Part shown: in pieces, positions 49,380 through 62,357 of the stretch
Position numbering within the stretch: the first letter of the stretch is position 1
Layout: each line of letters starts with the position of its first letter
Origin: Haliclona indistincta
Lineage: Eukaryota; Porifera; Demospongiae; Haplosclerida; Chalinidae
Reading direction: 5' to 3'
NCBI GenBank assembly: GCA_964017065.1
Contig: OZ024791.1
Coordinates: 2,613,410 to 2,677,409, forward strand
Length of the DNA: 64,000 nucleotides
The notes under the pieces: generated by a model
Told to the model about the DNA's origin: nothing
The model's database searches: none
What the model saw: the letters and a program-made list of their open reading frames with translations, nothing else
Program-made: the position numbers and the translations under genes

Positions 49380-52307
49380 ATGATGAGCCACGTGAAGGAG
49401 GTATCCTTCACTCTCAATGGAGTACCGGTTGTTGTTGAGGGAGCCAGTCCACTCGTCACGCTTCAGGAGTGGTTGTACTCGCATCCAGGGTTCAGGGGAA
49501 CCAAGAGGATGTGCTCTGAGGGAGGCTGTGGCTGTTGTGTTGTGACTGCAGTCAGGACCGACCCTTTGACAGGGAAACAGGCGCCGTTTGCTATAAATTC
49601 TGTGAGATAATACATTGTGCAGTGTTACAGTAACATATTTATGGGCTTCTTATGTTTATTGCCTTCAGTGTCTGTGTCCACTATACTCAGTGAATGGGTG
49701 GAGTATTACTACAGTAGAGGCACTTGGGAAGTAAGCTGTTTTGTTCCATATGCACCGTTACGTACATTGTATTTCAATCATGATACTTGTCAAATTTAAT
49801 ATAGCTCTGGCTTAGCTTAACATTTGCTAAGAATTTTGTGTCAGTATTTGCTCTTTTCAGCTTGCTTATTTCACTAGTATTTAGATGGCCACATGTATTA
49901 CTTACTGCAGCTCCATGGAAGGCTACCATGCTGTCCAACACAAGCTCTCAGACTACAATGCTACTCAGTGTGGATACTGTACGCCAGGAATGGTCATGTC
50001 TATGCACAGGTGAGCCCCTCCCACTTGGTGAGCCCCTCCCCTTGGCTCTGTAGTGTGTGCACAACACTAGCTATAGCTTCATAACAACTTGATGCACATC
50101 AGCATCATTATTGTAAACTTGGAGTTTTGCTAAATCTCAGTCTACTTCAGGCAAATCCTGCTCCAACTGAACAGAACATAGAAGATAACTTTGATGGTAA
50201 TATGTGTCGTTGTACAGGTGAGAGTTACTATACATGATTGTAAAATGAATGTTGATACTGTGTCTGCCATGTGTAGGCTATCGACCTATTCTTGAAGCCA
50301 TGAGGACATTTGCTATCAATTCCGATGGTTCGGCACCTTTTGACATTGAAGTGAGTTGAGAGAGTACACGGCACAAGTGCATCATAAAAGACTGCATGAG
50401 TGCCTAGAAAATTTATAACTGTATGGTCTCAGGACTTGGCTGCTAAGTGCTGTAAGAAGGAGTGTTCTAAGCCTCTACTGTGTTCAGCTGCTAGCTATTC
50501 TCGTGTTAGTAGTGATCCAGTATGGTATCAACCAAACGAGCTCACTCAAGTGTTTGACATCTTCTCAGCTCATCCTAGTGAGAAGGTGAAACTAATCGCT
50601 GGAAACACTGGACGAGGTAACCATGTTCATTCTGTAGCTAGTATAGATACTGTTCTTGAATATCAGGTGTGTATAAAGTGTCAGAGTCGTCAGCCAATGT
50701 GATCATAGACTTGAAAAACATTACCGAGTTGCAGACTGTCAAGGTATGACACGATAGTAGAATTTTGTTACAGTATTGTATTTTCATACTTCTTGTTTGT
50801 TGGTGTCCAGGTACATGAGAGCTATTTGCAGGTTGGAGCTACTCTATCACTCACTAGTCTGATCAGTGTATTGATGACCCATCAGGACAGGTCTCCCAAC
50901 ACCTTCACTCATCTAGCCTCTCACCTTCAGAAGGTCAGTCAACCAGTCACAATCACTCACTCTCTTTGCTTTGACCATACTCTCACTTGTATCTTCTCTT
51001 GCTCTAGGTAGCAAACATTCCAGTCCGAAATGTAAGTATTTGCTCAGTCATCTCTCTCAGTCATCACATTTGTACCAGACTGGTTCCTGGGCTGGGAACC
51101 TGATGCTGACCCATGACAATGCTAACTTTCCATCGGATGTCTTCACTATGATGTCAGCAGTTGGTGCCTCGGTGGTAGTAGGTATTCATGGTCTCTAAGC
51201 TACTACGCAGATTTTTGAATTTCACTTGTTTTATGTCTCGTCCGTTGCAGCATTGACTGATGGAGTAGAGCAGTTCTCATTGTGGGACTTCCTCAAAGCC
51301 GACATGACCAATTCAGTTAGTGTGCAAGCATACATTGCAGCTAATATTGGTTATACTTAGGTTATAGTGTCAATGATAATTCCCTTCTCATCTGAGAACA
51401 CTGTGTTTCGTAGCTACAAGATAATGCCTCGTGCTCAAGTGAGTGATACTGCTGTAGCTAATGTAGTGTCTTCATGTGGTGTGTAGAATGCTCATGCCTA
51501 TGTGAATGCTGCCTTCAGTGTAACAGTGGATCCAACCACTCTCCAAGTGATATCCAAACCTACTATCGTGTATGGTGGTATCAGAGAACAAGCCGTGAAT
51601 ATTGAACATACATACATACACACTATCTTAGCATGTACAGCTAGCATTGTCTCTCTCTATAGATCAGAGCAACAGCCACTGAGTCATTCCTGTCTCAGAA
51701 AGGTCTCTATGATGCAGGCACTCTGAGTGAAGCAATGTCTGTTCTGTCGAGTGAGATCAGTCCTAACCAGTACCCAGCAGCTGCTAGTACTCAATACAGG
51801 AAGAACCTAGCACTAAACCTGTTCTACAAGGTAGGAGAGACAGTGCCACTAAATAATAAATAATAATGCTCATTTTCTTGTAGTTTTATCTGGCAGTCCT
51901 TGGAGACAGTGCTAGTGATCGGGTCCGATCTGCAGCTGTCCCGTTCATACGACCAGTCTCTCGTAGCGAGCACTCATACAGTACAGACAAGAGCCAGTAT
52001 CCTATCACACAACCAATGTCTAAATTATCTGCTCTCCAACAGGTATGCTAGTACTGCTCTGTAACATACTGATACACTGTGTATTGATAGGCGTCAGGTG
52101 AAGCACAGTATACTACCGATATACCAACACAGCCAGCAGAGCTAGCAGCTGCATTTGCACTCACTACCTTGGTAAGACATTTTGCCAGGGTACACATTCT
52201 TTGTTTATTGAACTGCAGGGCAATGCTAGAATTACAGCTATCCACACAGATACTGCTATGGTGAGCCAGCCAGACATATTTTCTCTTCACTATTTTCTCT
52301 ATACTTG

Positions 52308-52371
<64 letters not shown>

Positions 52372-55300
52372 TTTCCCTCTCAGGCTGTGCCGGGTGCTGT
52401 TAAGGTGCTCACTGCTGCTGATATTCCTACTGGAGGTGTGAATGACTTCATGGCTACCTCTGGTCAACCAATGCCTGAACAAGTAACTCTCACACACACA
52501 CACACACAAACTCACCATTCTCACTCACTCACTCACTCACTCACTCACTCACTCACTCACTCACTCACTCACTCACTCACTAGCAATCTCTCGGCAGGTA
52601 TTAGCTGATGGTGTGTCTGCTTATGCTGGTCAAGCTGTAGCTCTTGTTCTAGCCGACACTCATGCACATGCTCTCAAAATGGCAGCTGCTATCACTGTCT
52701 CATATGATCCCATTGCTAAACCAATCCTCACTATACAAGAAGCTATCGAGAAACAGTCGTTTCATAGCAGCTCCAATGCACGAACTGTGACTATCGGTAA
52801 TACACAAGGTACAGTATGATTCCACTACAGTACACATTATGAATGTGTCGTATACCACAGGAGCTATTGCTGGATCAGATCATGTGATCTCTGGTGAGAT
52901 TGGGTGTGGAACACAATATCACTTCTCAATGGAGACACAAGTTAGCTCATAGTGATCATGGACCCATACAGTGTGTGTCTCTACTAGACTGCTCTGTGTG
53001 TTCCTGAGGATGATGGGTACATGGTACGCTCCTCTACACAGTGGACCACACAGACCCAGGCTGCTGTGGCTGCCATCTTAGGTATATCACAAAACAGGTA
53101 TACGATGTAATCACAATTTTGCTTCTGTCATTTTTATTTTACTTTATTATAGTGTAAATGTGAGTGTGAAAAGAGTTGGAGGAGCTTTTGGCGCCAAGAT
53201 TACTCGTAGTCATCATATTGCAGCTGCATGTGCGCTAGGATCATACATCACTAGAAGGTGATTTCTTCCATAAGAATAGTATCAAAGAGAATTGATTTGT
53301 TGTGTAGGCCAGTGAGAATGCATATGGACTTGGACACCAATATGAAGATGGTTGGTAAGCGCTATCCGTACTATGCTTCATACAAGGTGAGGTCACAAGG
53401 CAGACCTGTGGTGGAACAAGTGGCTGTTGGGCTGTTGCTGTCTGCAGGTGGGCTCTACCAGGGAGGGTATGCTGAATGCAGTAGAGGTCACATTGTATGA
53501 GGACTCCGGCTATACTTGTAATGACAGTTCTATTTTGTCTTCCTTTGGAGCCATTTTCTCACTGGACAATGGTTAGTACCAACCATGCAGCACTCTATCT
53601 GTGGTGATTCATTGCTCTCAGCTTATCGCTGTGCTAACTGGAGAATGATTCCCGTCTCTTGCAAGACAAATACCTGCAGTAACACCCTTTGTAGATCACC
53701 AGGTATATCTCCCTCCCTTCATCTCTAATATATCGTTCTCTTCATCTCAGGCACCATGGCAGCTATCTTTGTCATGGAGTCCATTATGGATCATGTGGCA
53801 CGTTCCATTCAGCTGGATGTGGACCTAGTGAAGAGAGTCAACCTATACAAGCAAGGAGACATTTCATATAATGTGAGTGATGAGTTGGATACAAAGATTC
53901 ATCACCCATGCATATTTGAAATTGCTGCCAGAGACTAGCTGGGCACTGGTGTCCACAATAGAGAGGTTCCACTGTAGTTCTATAGCTGTTCTGTTGTTCG
54001 CAGATTAATTATCCCAGAGAGTTCAAGTTGGATCACTGTAATACTGAGAGCATGTGGGATGGTGAGTGATTGGTGTTTGTGCTACCACTATGCTGCTCAC
54101 TCTCTTTACACGAAGAGCTCTACTTGTCTGCTGATGTGAGGAATAGGAAAGAGAAAGTTGAAGAGTTCAATAAGGTCAGCTAAAGAAGTGCTTCTAAAGG
54201 AATTTTCAATTTAGTGTTTGGAGAAGTGTTTCATCTTTCATTGTGTGTAGGCGAATCGATGGAGGAAGCGTGGAATATCAATGGTACCACTCAAGTATGG
54301 TATGGTGTGGTTGTATGAAGGAACAGTACTGGTTGATGTGTATGCTGGAGATGGATCAGTAGCTGTAGCTCATGGAGGAGTAGAGATTGGACAAGGAATC
54401 AATACCAAGGTTATGTCAGCGAACTATACACCCCTCTACATTCTCCCTCCCTCTCTCTTCATCCACCTCCCTCCCTCCCTCCCTCCCTCCCTCCCTCCCT
54501 CCCTCCCAGGTTGCACAAGTTGCTGCTAAGACACTTGGTATTCCTACTGACATGGTGAAAGTGAAGCCAACTGGTGTTCTCACAAACCCTAATGGGCACT
54601 CTACAAGAGCAAGCATTACCACTGAACTCAATTGTATTGTTAGTTTGTGAAACTTGTGTGTGCTCTATACGCGCTTCGTTTTGATTGGTCATTTTTAGTG
54701 TGTGTTGAAGGCTTGCCAGTCTCTGAAAGCAAGACTGGATAAAGTGAAGGAGGAGATGGGTGGGTCACCCAGCTGGTTAGATGTTGTCAAGAAGAGCTAC
54801 CGCAAAGGTGTTGATCTCTCTGAGAAGGGCTAGTGAGTGAGTTCAATATTACAGTGTGGCACCATAATGCTGATGTTCCTGCAGTATTTATCCCGAGTCT
54901 GAGGAAGACGTGGTGTACAATGTGTATGGTGTGACCTGCTCTGAAGTAGAGGTAGACATTCTTACTGGAGAGATACAGATATTGAGAGTGGACATGCTTC
55001 ATGATTGTGGACAAAGGTAGGTATACAACTACAGTTTTAGATCAGAGTTAGTCTAGCGCACTATGACCCTATCGCAAAACGAAAAAGGGGGCAGGTCATA
55101 GCGCGCTTGACTAGATCAGAGTGTGCCTAAAAAAGTTACACATTGATAGTGACAACCCACTCACATCGCACAGGAATTGTGTCCGAGAATGTGCCTATTC
55201 AATCACTAACACATAGCACACATGCACAATAGATTCAAGTTAGAGGATAGAAAGCTTTTATACTGTTCAAATTATGTAGTCAGCGCAACGCAAAAAAAAA

Positions 55301-55897
55301 ACAGCAAAGACTCATCCTTAAATCATGCTTTTCGTTTTAGTATCAATCCAGAGATAGATCTTGGTCAGGTTGAAGGCGGCTTTGTGTTTGGTCTAGGTGA
55401 GTGGTTGACAGAACAAGTGGTATATGATCTGGATACTGGAGAGCTGCTCACTCATAACACATGGGTCAGTACGAACTGATGTATTGCTAGTACTACACAA
55501 CCACACTATTCATGTGTAGGAATACAAGCCACCATCATCAAAGGATATTCCTATTGACTTCAGAGTGACGTTACTAATGGATGCTCCTAATCCTGTCAAT
55601 GTTCTAGGCAGTAAAGGTATTGTTATACTGTTCTGCAACTGTGTATCACTGTTTCTCTATGCAGGAGTTGGTGAGCCGCCATTAGTGATGAGTTGCTCAG
55701 TATTGTTTGCTGCTAAGAGAGCTATTGAGAATGCCAGAGCTGAGATCGGTAACAGAGAATACTTCTCTTTATGTAAGTGGAATAATCTGATGTATCATTA
55801 CTTAATAAATTCTTCGTTGTTGTTTTCAGTTGCTCCTGTTACTGTGGAGAAGATCCAGTTAGCCTGTCTAGTAGAACCTTCTCAGTTCACTCTTTGA
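49380..55897 (+). CDS. Molybdenum hydroxylase (xanthine dehydrogenase/aldehyde oxidase)
   Basis: More than twenty short exons. The first codes a 2Fe-2S ferredoxin domain ([15 protein letters not shown]). The next conserved exon carries the second iron-sulfur domain ([16 protein letters not shown], then GNMCRCTG). The FAD domain begins with [10 protein letters not shown] (50586-50616) and ends with IVSMIIPF. The molybdopterin domains contain [32 protein letters not shown] and QGDISYN. The last two-thirds end with [21 protein letters not shown], which includes the catalytic Glu, and the stop at 55897. Family members oxidise purines or aldehydes. The Arg loop reads N-T-L-C-R-S-P-G-T instead of the usual A-F-R-G-F-G, so purine specificity is doubtful. 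Exons were joined by eye and not every junction was phase-checked. Confidence 0.85.
52309..52367. repeat. (CT)n and (CACT)n microsatellites in oxidase introns
   Basis: A CT run at 52309-52367 lies right before an acceptor. A CACT run at about 52518-52580 lies in the next intron, and a CCCT run at about 54467-54508 lies before another. All three replace or extend the polypyrimidine tract of a 3' splice site. Confidence 0.9.
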
Positions 55898-56638
55898 ATT
55901 CACTTTTTAATGTTGTAATTTTCTGACATGCAAAATCAAAAGCAAGATCGTTAATTTGGAAGCTGCCATGACATTAGAGACTTTTATTATACAGAAAGAA
56001 TATACATTATACCATACTAAGACTATTCTGACCAATCAGATGTGTGGAAAAAAAAACAGAAATAATTTTTTAGGTGTGAAATTATTTTTCGGCCAAGATC
56101 ATGTTAATCGTGACTTTGTCCTCAGCAATTTCCAATCTACATTTACTTTAGTAGCTAGTTGGACTGCAAAGCGATCATTCTTGATGCAGAACAGAGTCAT
56201 CACTATCTCCTCCCAGGTAGGGTATGGTGACTGGTGATACCATTCCATAGCTATCGTTCTCACTTGGTCTCTCACAGTCATTGGTTTGTTGTTTTGTATC
56301 TGCTGGCAGCGAGCATAGTCTACATCCAGACACACACAAAACTCGAGTGGATCAACGATGACAGGAAGTTCCTTAATAAGTACATTGATAGATGGTATGA
56401 GATGATTGAAAGATGCAGAGTAGGTACCTGCAGCAATAAAAACGATGAAACACCAAATAAATTTCTTTACATAGTGCGAGAGCCAGCAAGAATCTAATGA
56501 GTAAAGCTTGTTTTGTTATGATTTTACTTCTGTATAAATAGTACCAAGCCAGTGAGTTCATTTTTAGCTATGCACTGTAAATTTGTCAATTTCAAGCAGT
56601 GAAGAGTGTAGCCTATGCAGTTCTGTGTGAGATTTTGA
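55898..56638. other. Intergenic, nothing recognised
   Basis: Separates the converging oxidase (stop 55897) and pseudokinase-GTPase (stop 56639) genes. No gene or repeat was recognised. It may contain the 3' UTRs of both. Confidence 0.4.
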
Positions 56639-59600
56639 CTAACAATAGTGGACTACTCCAGCAGTACAGACAGCAAGTAGTACAACAATGATGGCTATTG
56701 CTCCATGACCAGAATTTACCTGCCAACTTGAAAAATGACCTATAATGAAAATTAATGAATAAAGCCTTTTGTGGCACAAAATTTTAACAATGAATCATAT
56801 TTATCCATTTACAAAATTTAAGTACCAACAAAGAAACCAGCCTAAATCTAACAATCATCTCAGTTATACAATTTATGGCACAAAAGATAGTAAAAATTAG
56901 GCCCAACCACAAAACACAATGCATTTTGTGCATTCATACCGTATAGCCGGAAATTTTCGCGGGAGAAAATTTTTGCGAATTTCGTGAATTACAGGTTATT
57001 TGCGAAAATATTATCCGCATATGTCTTGTTTTTTTATTGACAAAGATAGGGCAATAGCACCGATTCGCGAAAATATTATTCGCGAAATGCTCTATCTCGC
57101 GCATTCGCGAAAATTTCTCCCGCGAAAATTTCCCGCTATACGGTACTTTGTGAAACTAATTTTACATTTTACCTGGTCGGTTGGTTGCAATTTGGTCAAT
57201 ATTCAGCTTATCTGCTATAACTACTAGTTCCTCTTCTGTGACTGGTTCCTCTTTTATAACCGGTTGCTCCTCTGTGACTGTTTTTGCTGTGACAGGTTCC
57301 TCTTCTGTGACTGGTCGCTCTTCTGTGACTGGTCGCTCTTCTGTGACTGGTTGCTCCTCTGTGACTGGTCGTTCTTCTGTTACTGGTTGCTCTTCTGTGA
57401 CTGGTCGCTCCTCTGTGACTGGTCGCTCTTCTGTGACTGGTTGCTCCTCTGTGACTGGTCGTTCTTCTGTGACTGGTTGCTCTTCTGTGGCAGGTTGTTC
57501 TTCTGTGGCCGGTTGCTCTTCTGTGACCGGTTGCTCTTCTGTGACTGTTTTTGCTGTGACTGGTTGCTCTGGTACGACCGATTGCTCTTCTGTGACTGGT
57601 TCCTCTTCTACGACCGATTGCTCTACTGTGACTGGTCGCTCTTCTGCTACTGGTCGCTCTTCTGTGACTGGTCGCTCATCTGTGTCTGGTCGCTCTTTTG
57701 TTACTGGTCGCTCTTTTGTTACTGGTCGCTCTTCTGTGACTGGTTGCTCTTCTGTGACTGGTTGCTCTTCTGTGACTGGTTGCTCTTCTGTGACCAGTTG
57801 CTCTTCTATGACCAGTTGCTCTTCTATGACCAGTTGCTCTTCTGTTACTGGTTGCCCTTTTGTTACTGGTCAGTAAAAATATCAAATTTTATAGCTCAAT
57901 TTTCACACATTAAGATTATTTTTAAAATCAAGTAGTGATGCAATTTTATTTAATGCTCCAAAAGTGTTAGAAAATTGGCAAAGGTTTAAGTGTTGCCAAT
58001 GCTATAATATTATGTCAAGAGTTCATTACCTGAGTATGCAACCATATACCCCCTAGGACAGCGTTGGACATTTAGTTTACCGATGATTATCATTAATACT
58101 GCTGTGAATATCAATAGCATACTGTATAGCCGGTTATGTTCATGTGGATTTAATTTTCGAACGGCTGGTGCGGGTCGAAAATTAGATTTCGAAAAATTCT
58201 TTTTGCCTATTTAAGAAGTTCTGTGACGTGGCTCTGTGACGAAAATTAGACCCAGCCAAAATTTGGCTAACGAAATATTTGACCAGCGAAAAAAACCGGC
58301 TATACGGTAGCAGCCCTGCTGTATAAACTTGTGACGTAGAAAATGTCCTAGGGAGTATATTGACGGTTGCATACTCTTAATTCTATTTCATAAACTTACA
58401 TACCTGGTATTAAACACTGAAACCGGTTATTCCCGGTTATTTCCTCTTTGAAACGGTGCCTATTTGCCTTGACAAGAGCGGCAAGAGCTGCTGGATCTAT
58501 AACATCAGCACAAGTATACCAAAATGAGTAGAACCAGTTCTCAATGCCAGGTAGTTGCCATGGATTGGGAGCTGATTGAAGTACTGCATGGTAGCCAGCG
58601 GGAACAATCGGAATTTGTTTAACCACACTTTCATCTACCCCAACCTTGTGAAGCTCAGACTTGATGCAATTTTTCCATTGATCTATCTTTGCATCTAACC
58701 ACTCCTTTGGGTCTCTACTTAGAGGGCACAGACCAACATACATATTGGCAAATGTAAGAACAAACATACAGCGATCCCAGAACTTGACACCAACTTCTGT
58801 GGTAAATTTGCTCAAAGCATTCAATTCACTTTCGTCAAAGCGGACACTAGCGATAGATATGCAGTAGACCTTGAGATTGGCGTCAACACAACCGCTGTCA
58901 TTCATCTCCTGAACATACTCTTCATCCTTGCATTCACCATCTTGAAGGCCAGGAGCATACCAAATCGTCACTCTAACATCTTGTATCTTTACTTCAAAAC
59001 TTTTCACATGTGTTGTAGCCCGAGAAAGGGTGCGTCCTTCTTCACCAACCTTGTAGCCTAGTAGGCCATTCATAAGAGATGTTTTGCCAGTACCAGTCCT
59101 GCCAGTGACTGTTATGGTGAAGCGATTACTCTCCTCAATCCATGCTTTAGTTTTTTTCGATGTGTCTTCTTCCCACAATTTCATTTTGTTTATTATTGTG
59201 TCATTCTGCAAAGAAATAAGGCTTTATGAATACTCAAAATTGATTACTCAAAATTAATTACCTCACGTTCGAGTTCGTTGACAACATTGACGATTGTAGG
59301 ACGAGCAGAGGACAATTTCATGAGGCATTTCTGTACAAGATTGTACATAGGGTGGTTCTCAAGAACTCTGCACAGAATGGCTGGACTTACTCCATTGGCC
59401 ATTAATTTATCAACAGTGACAAATATACGCATTAATACTTTGCTAGAGTCTTTCAGATCTTGGAAAAAAACAGGAGGACAGATTGGTTCTGGTTGAGGTT
59501 GAAAGACATGAATCATCATTGCTCCAAACGAAAATATATCAATGGAAGGATCGGGTTTAGTATCTTCCATCTCAGGCAAGAAGCAATTGGCTCGAGGCAA

Positions 59601-60176
59601 GTTAGAGCGGCACCAAGAAGAAGTGAGCTGCATGAGATTCACAACACCAGCATTGAAGATTCTTACCTGATGAGTATCAGGATTTACTACAACGTTGTCA
59701 GGAGTGAGGCAGAGATGCAGCACAGGGTTTGGGAGGCAGTGCAGATACTGCAACCCATGAGCAATGTCTCGAAGTATGCTCATCTTAGTAGTCGGTTCAG
59801 CATGTGCTTTGAGCAAGTACTCCGAGAGAGGGGATCCTAGCTGCTCTGTCACGAGAATTGGAAGAAATGATGTGTTTTTGATATCAACTCCGTGCAGCTT
59901 GACAACATTGACATGATTGAGGCAGCTAATGCGTGCACATTCGAATGGAAAGTTATCAAACAGAGTTTTTTGGGATGTTTGGGATACCAGTTCTTCATTT
60001 AGTCGCTGTCCAGTATATTTCTTTACACTTCCCTGTACTGTTACCTCGAAAATCGGCCCAAACGTTCCTCTGGAAATCTCAGTGCCTATCACGGCATTTT
60101 GTATCTCCAGACTATCCAACTTTCCTTTAAGAGATGGTCTGAACCAACCGAAGAATCCCTGTTTCAACCAAGCCAT
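56639..60176 (-). CDS. Pseudokinase-GTPase-repeat tail-anchored protein
   Basis: Four exons (gene order): 59262-60176, 58404-59205, 57173-57865, 56639-56739. Phases fit; total 2511 nt (836 aa). Exon 1 is a protein-kinase fold with P-loop-like GTEISRGTFGPIFEV. The HRD motif is replaced by H-L-C-L-T-P-D-N and DFG by F-N-A-G, so it is a pseudokinase. Exon 2 is an AIG1/IMAP-like GTPase with P-loop GRTGTGKTS and G3 region W-Y-A-P-G-L-Q-D-G. The usual Asp of W-D-S-P-G is missing, so GTP hydrolysis may be altered. Exon 3 codes about thirty PVTEEQ-type hexapeptides (acidic, extended). Exon 4 codes a single C-terminal TM segment (AIAIIVVLLAVCTAGVV) four residues from the stop. It is probably tail-anchored facing the cytosol; the function is unknown. 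Confidence 0.87.
56937..57145. mobile_element. TA-flanked MITE (family A, copy 2)
   Basis: 209 bp with ends TACCGTATAGCCGGAAATTT and its near complement. Interior rich in TTCGCGAAAAT blocks. It lies in the last intron (56740-57172) of the pseudokinase-GTPase gene. Confidence 0.8.
58120..58309. mobile_element. TA-flanked MITE (family A, copy 3)
   Basis: 190 bp with ends TACTGTATAGCCGGTT and AACCGGCTATACGGTA, in intron 2 (57866-58403) of the pseudokinase-GTPase gene. It is the most diverged of the three copies. Confidence 0.75.
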
Positions 60177-60465
60177 ACGTTGTTTTGGGCGTGGTCAAGA
60201 GTCAACAAAATTCATCACAGCCGGTGTCACAGCGGATCTGGTCCCCCCGCGGATTCGGTCCCCCCGGACCAAAACCGCTAGCGAATACGGTCCCCCCTCC
60301 GCGGATCTGGTCCCCTAAGGGCTGACGTCACCGTCAACTCTAGGCCACCTAGCAGCAGTGTCTCCGTTGAAATCATGCGTCGCTTCCATATCTCTTGCAT
60401 TTAGCCTCCACCCCAAGACTAGACTTAGGCGTGTCATCATAGAAATCTACCGAGACTAATGGCAA

Positions 60466-60555
<90 letters not shown>
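60466..60555. repeat. (ACT)n trinucleotide tract
   Basis: About thirty uninterrupted ACT units, with a shorter interrupted (TAG)/(TAC) stretch at about 60655-60688. It lies inside the TIR element. Confidence 0.95.
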
Positions 60556-60993
60556 GTACTACTACTAGTTTACTACAGTGCTACTGGTACTTATAACATT
60601 GTATAGTACACAGTGATTATTAGTCCATGATGATTTAAAGGTGAAGATGATTGAATAATAGTAGTAGTAGTACTACTACTACTACTACTTTTTTTACTGC
60701 TATTATATAACATATATTCACCTTGCATCCTGGTCATAATAAATATTGTCAGGTTAAAAAAATAATAATAAACAGTGAATATAAAGTATAGGTTCATGAT
60801 GATATGATTGTAAATTTGACTTATGACATTAATTATATTATAACAGTAGTTGTGTCTCACTGACTGCCAGGTCAGGGATGTTGTCTTTACGTGCGTGTCC
60901 CACAGTAGATCGTGATCCAAGGATGCAAGTGATTGCGGCTCTTAGTAGACTGAAGTTTACTCTGGCCCTTAGCCATCCCAGAACCAAGCAGTA

Positions 60994-61860
60994 CTATAAG
61001 TCACGCTTGTCAGCCAGTAGAGAGGCTAGATGCTTTAGAAAGGTAGTAGTTAGTGGACTGGCTCCTCCAGACGTGTTGAAAACAAGGGGTGTGAATGTAG
61101 CCTTTTCGACTTCTACAACTCTTTCTTCATACATGTACTTGTTGCGTTTGGCTCTTTCATGTCGTCGGTAGCAAGAGGTTACTGAGGTTGACCTGTTTGA
61201 TGGTGCATTGGGATTGAAAATATTGACATCAAAAAAGGTGTTCTCAGCATTGTTATCCCAGAAGCTACGAGCTCTAATGTCCAAACAGGCGTTGTCATCA
61301 GGTTTGTCGATGGAATGTCTCACCAGTGAGTTTTTGTAGGACTGGCTTGGTGGGCAAACCATGTTTTGCATCCATTAGGGAAGTAACCAAAGCTTGGACC
61401 ACAGGTTGTTAGCTTGTCCCACCACCTGCGCAGGGCCTCCAGTTTCCCACTGACAGGATGGTCTTTCCAAGGATGCGTGCAGCCTCAACACCGATCGGAC
61501 GCACTCCAGGGCACTTGTCAAGGGCTGCAAGATTTAAAAGCTGACAAGCCCTCTGGTGCAAACAGCTCTGTGCATAGTCGACATGCCTGCATTGCTAGTG
61601 TGCTACAAATGTCAGTTGATGATTTTTGAAGGCAATACACATGTGTCTCCAGGCAGGAGCGTCTAAACCAGAGGGACCAGCGGAGCCAGTACACACTAGG
61701 ACTGACTTTTGTATGGCAAGGCCATCAATAGCATCGAAGATGACTGGGTGTGAATCAGGCTGAGTTTCATCTGGGAGGAGGAGGGCCTCAGAGCGTGCTG
61801 GTTGTGATGGAGGATGCCGCTTAGCTAGAAGAGCATCAAGCACAGTGCCAGCAGATGGTT
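60994..61860 (-). pseudogene. Decayed reverse-transcriptase-like ORF
   Basis: Fragments in shifted frames, minus strand. DAIDGLAIQKSV..GPSGLDAPAWRHMC lies at 61740-61640. LDKCPGVRPIGVEAARILGKTILSV lies at about 61530-61460. EALRRWWDKLTTCGPSFGYFPNGCKTWF lies at about 61440-61355. LDIRARSFWDNNAENTFFDVNIFNPNAPSNRS..CYRRHERAKRNKYMYEERVVEVE..FTPLVFNTSGG lies at 61295-61030. These match a widespread family of RT-like proteins of retroelements in animals. The palm region with the catalytic Asp pair is deleted and frameshifts are present, so it is inactive. Confidence 0.7.
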
Positions 61861-62357
61861 GAGGGGTTGGTTTGTAGGAAGAACAGATCCTAGTCCTTGT
61901 TTTGAGAGAAGTCTTAGTGCTTGTTTAGTCTTGCCTTCAAACATTAGGTCGGGTTGGAGAACTGTCGTGCTACATTTTCAGAAGAGCGGCCGTGACTTGA
62001 GCGGACAGATTGGCTGTTGATAAGATGTGATTGCTACACCTTTGAACCAAAGGTGTAGCAATACTCAGAAAGGAAACATTAATCCGGGATGAGAGGGTCT
62101 CTCCAGACTACTAGCTAGAGCTTTATAGAGGGGGACCAAATCCGCGGAGAGGGGACTGTATTCGCTAGCGGATACGGTCCGGGGGACCGAATAAGCTAGC
62201 GGATATAGACCGGGGGACCAAATAAGCTAGCGGATTTGGTCCGGGGGGACCGAATCCGCGGGGGACCAGATCCGCTGTGACACCTGCCCCTATTCAGATA
62301 GGCGACTGAGACTACTCTTTTCTTTATGTAAGCTGAATATCCCGACAACTTAATATT

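Larger units (their letters stand above)
60222..62283. mobile_element. TIR element with repeated subterminal motifs
   Basis: Left end GGTGTCACAGCGGATCTGGT, right end its exact complement followed by CCCC-type runs. Inside both ends are several repeats of GGGGGACCGAATCCGC or its inverse (60240-60315 and 62110-62270), as in transposons with subterminal transposase sites. The interior holds an (ACT)n tract (60466-60555) and a decayed RT-like frame. No DNA transposase was recognised, so the element may be non-autonomous. Confidence 0.75.

Noticed and set aside
57181..57876. Large plus-strand Ser/Thr/Val/Gly/Cys repeat frame
   Set aside because: It is the complement of exon 3 of the pseudokinase-GTPase gene. 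The minus-strand frame joins both neighbours in phase and has proper splice borders.
60099..60318. Plus-strand frames opposite the kinase exon
   Set aside because: They are shadows of the pseudokinase exon and the transposon terminus.
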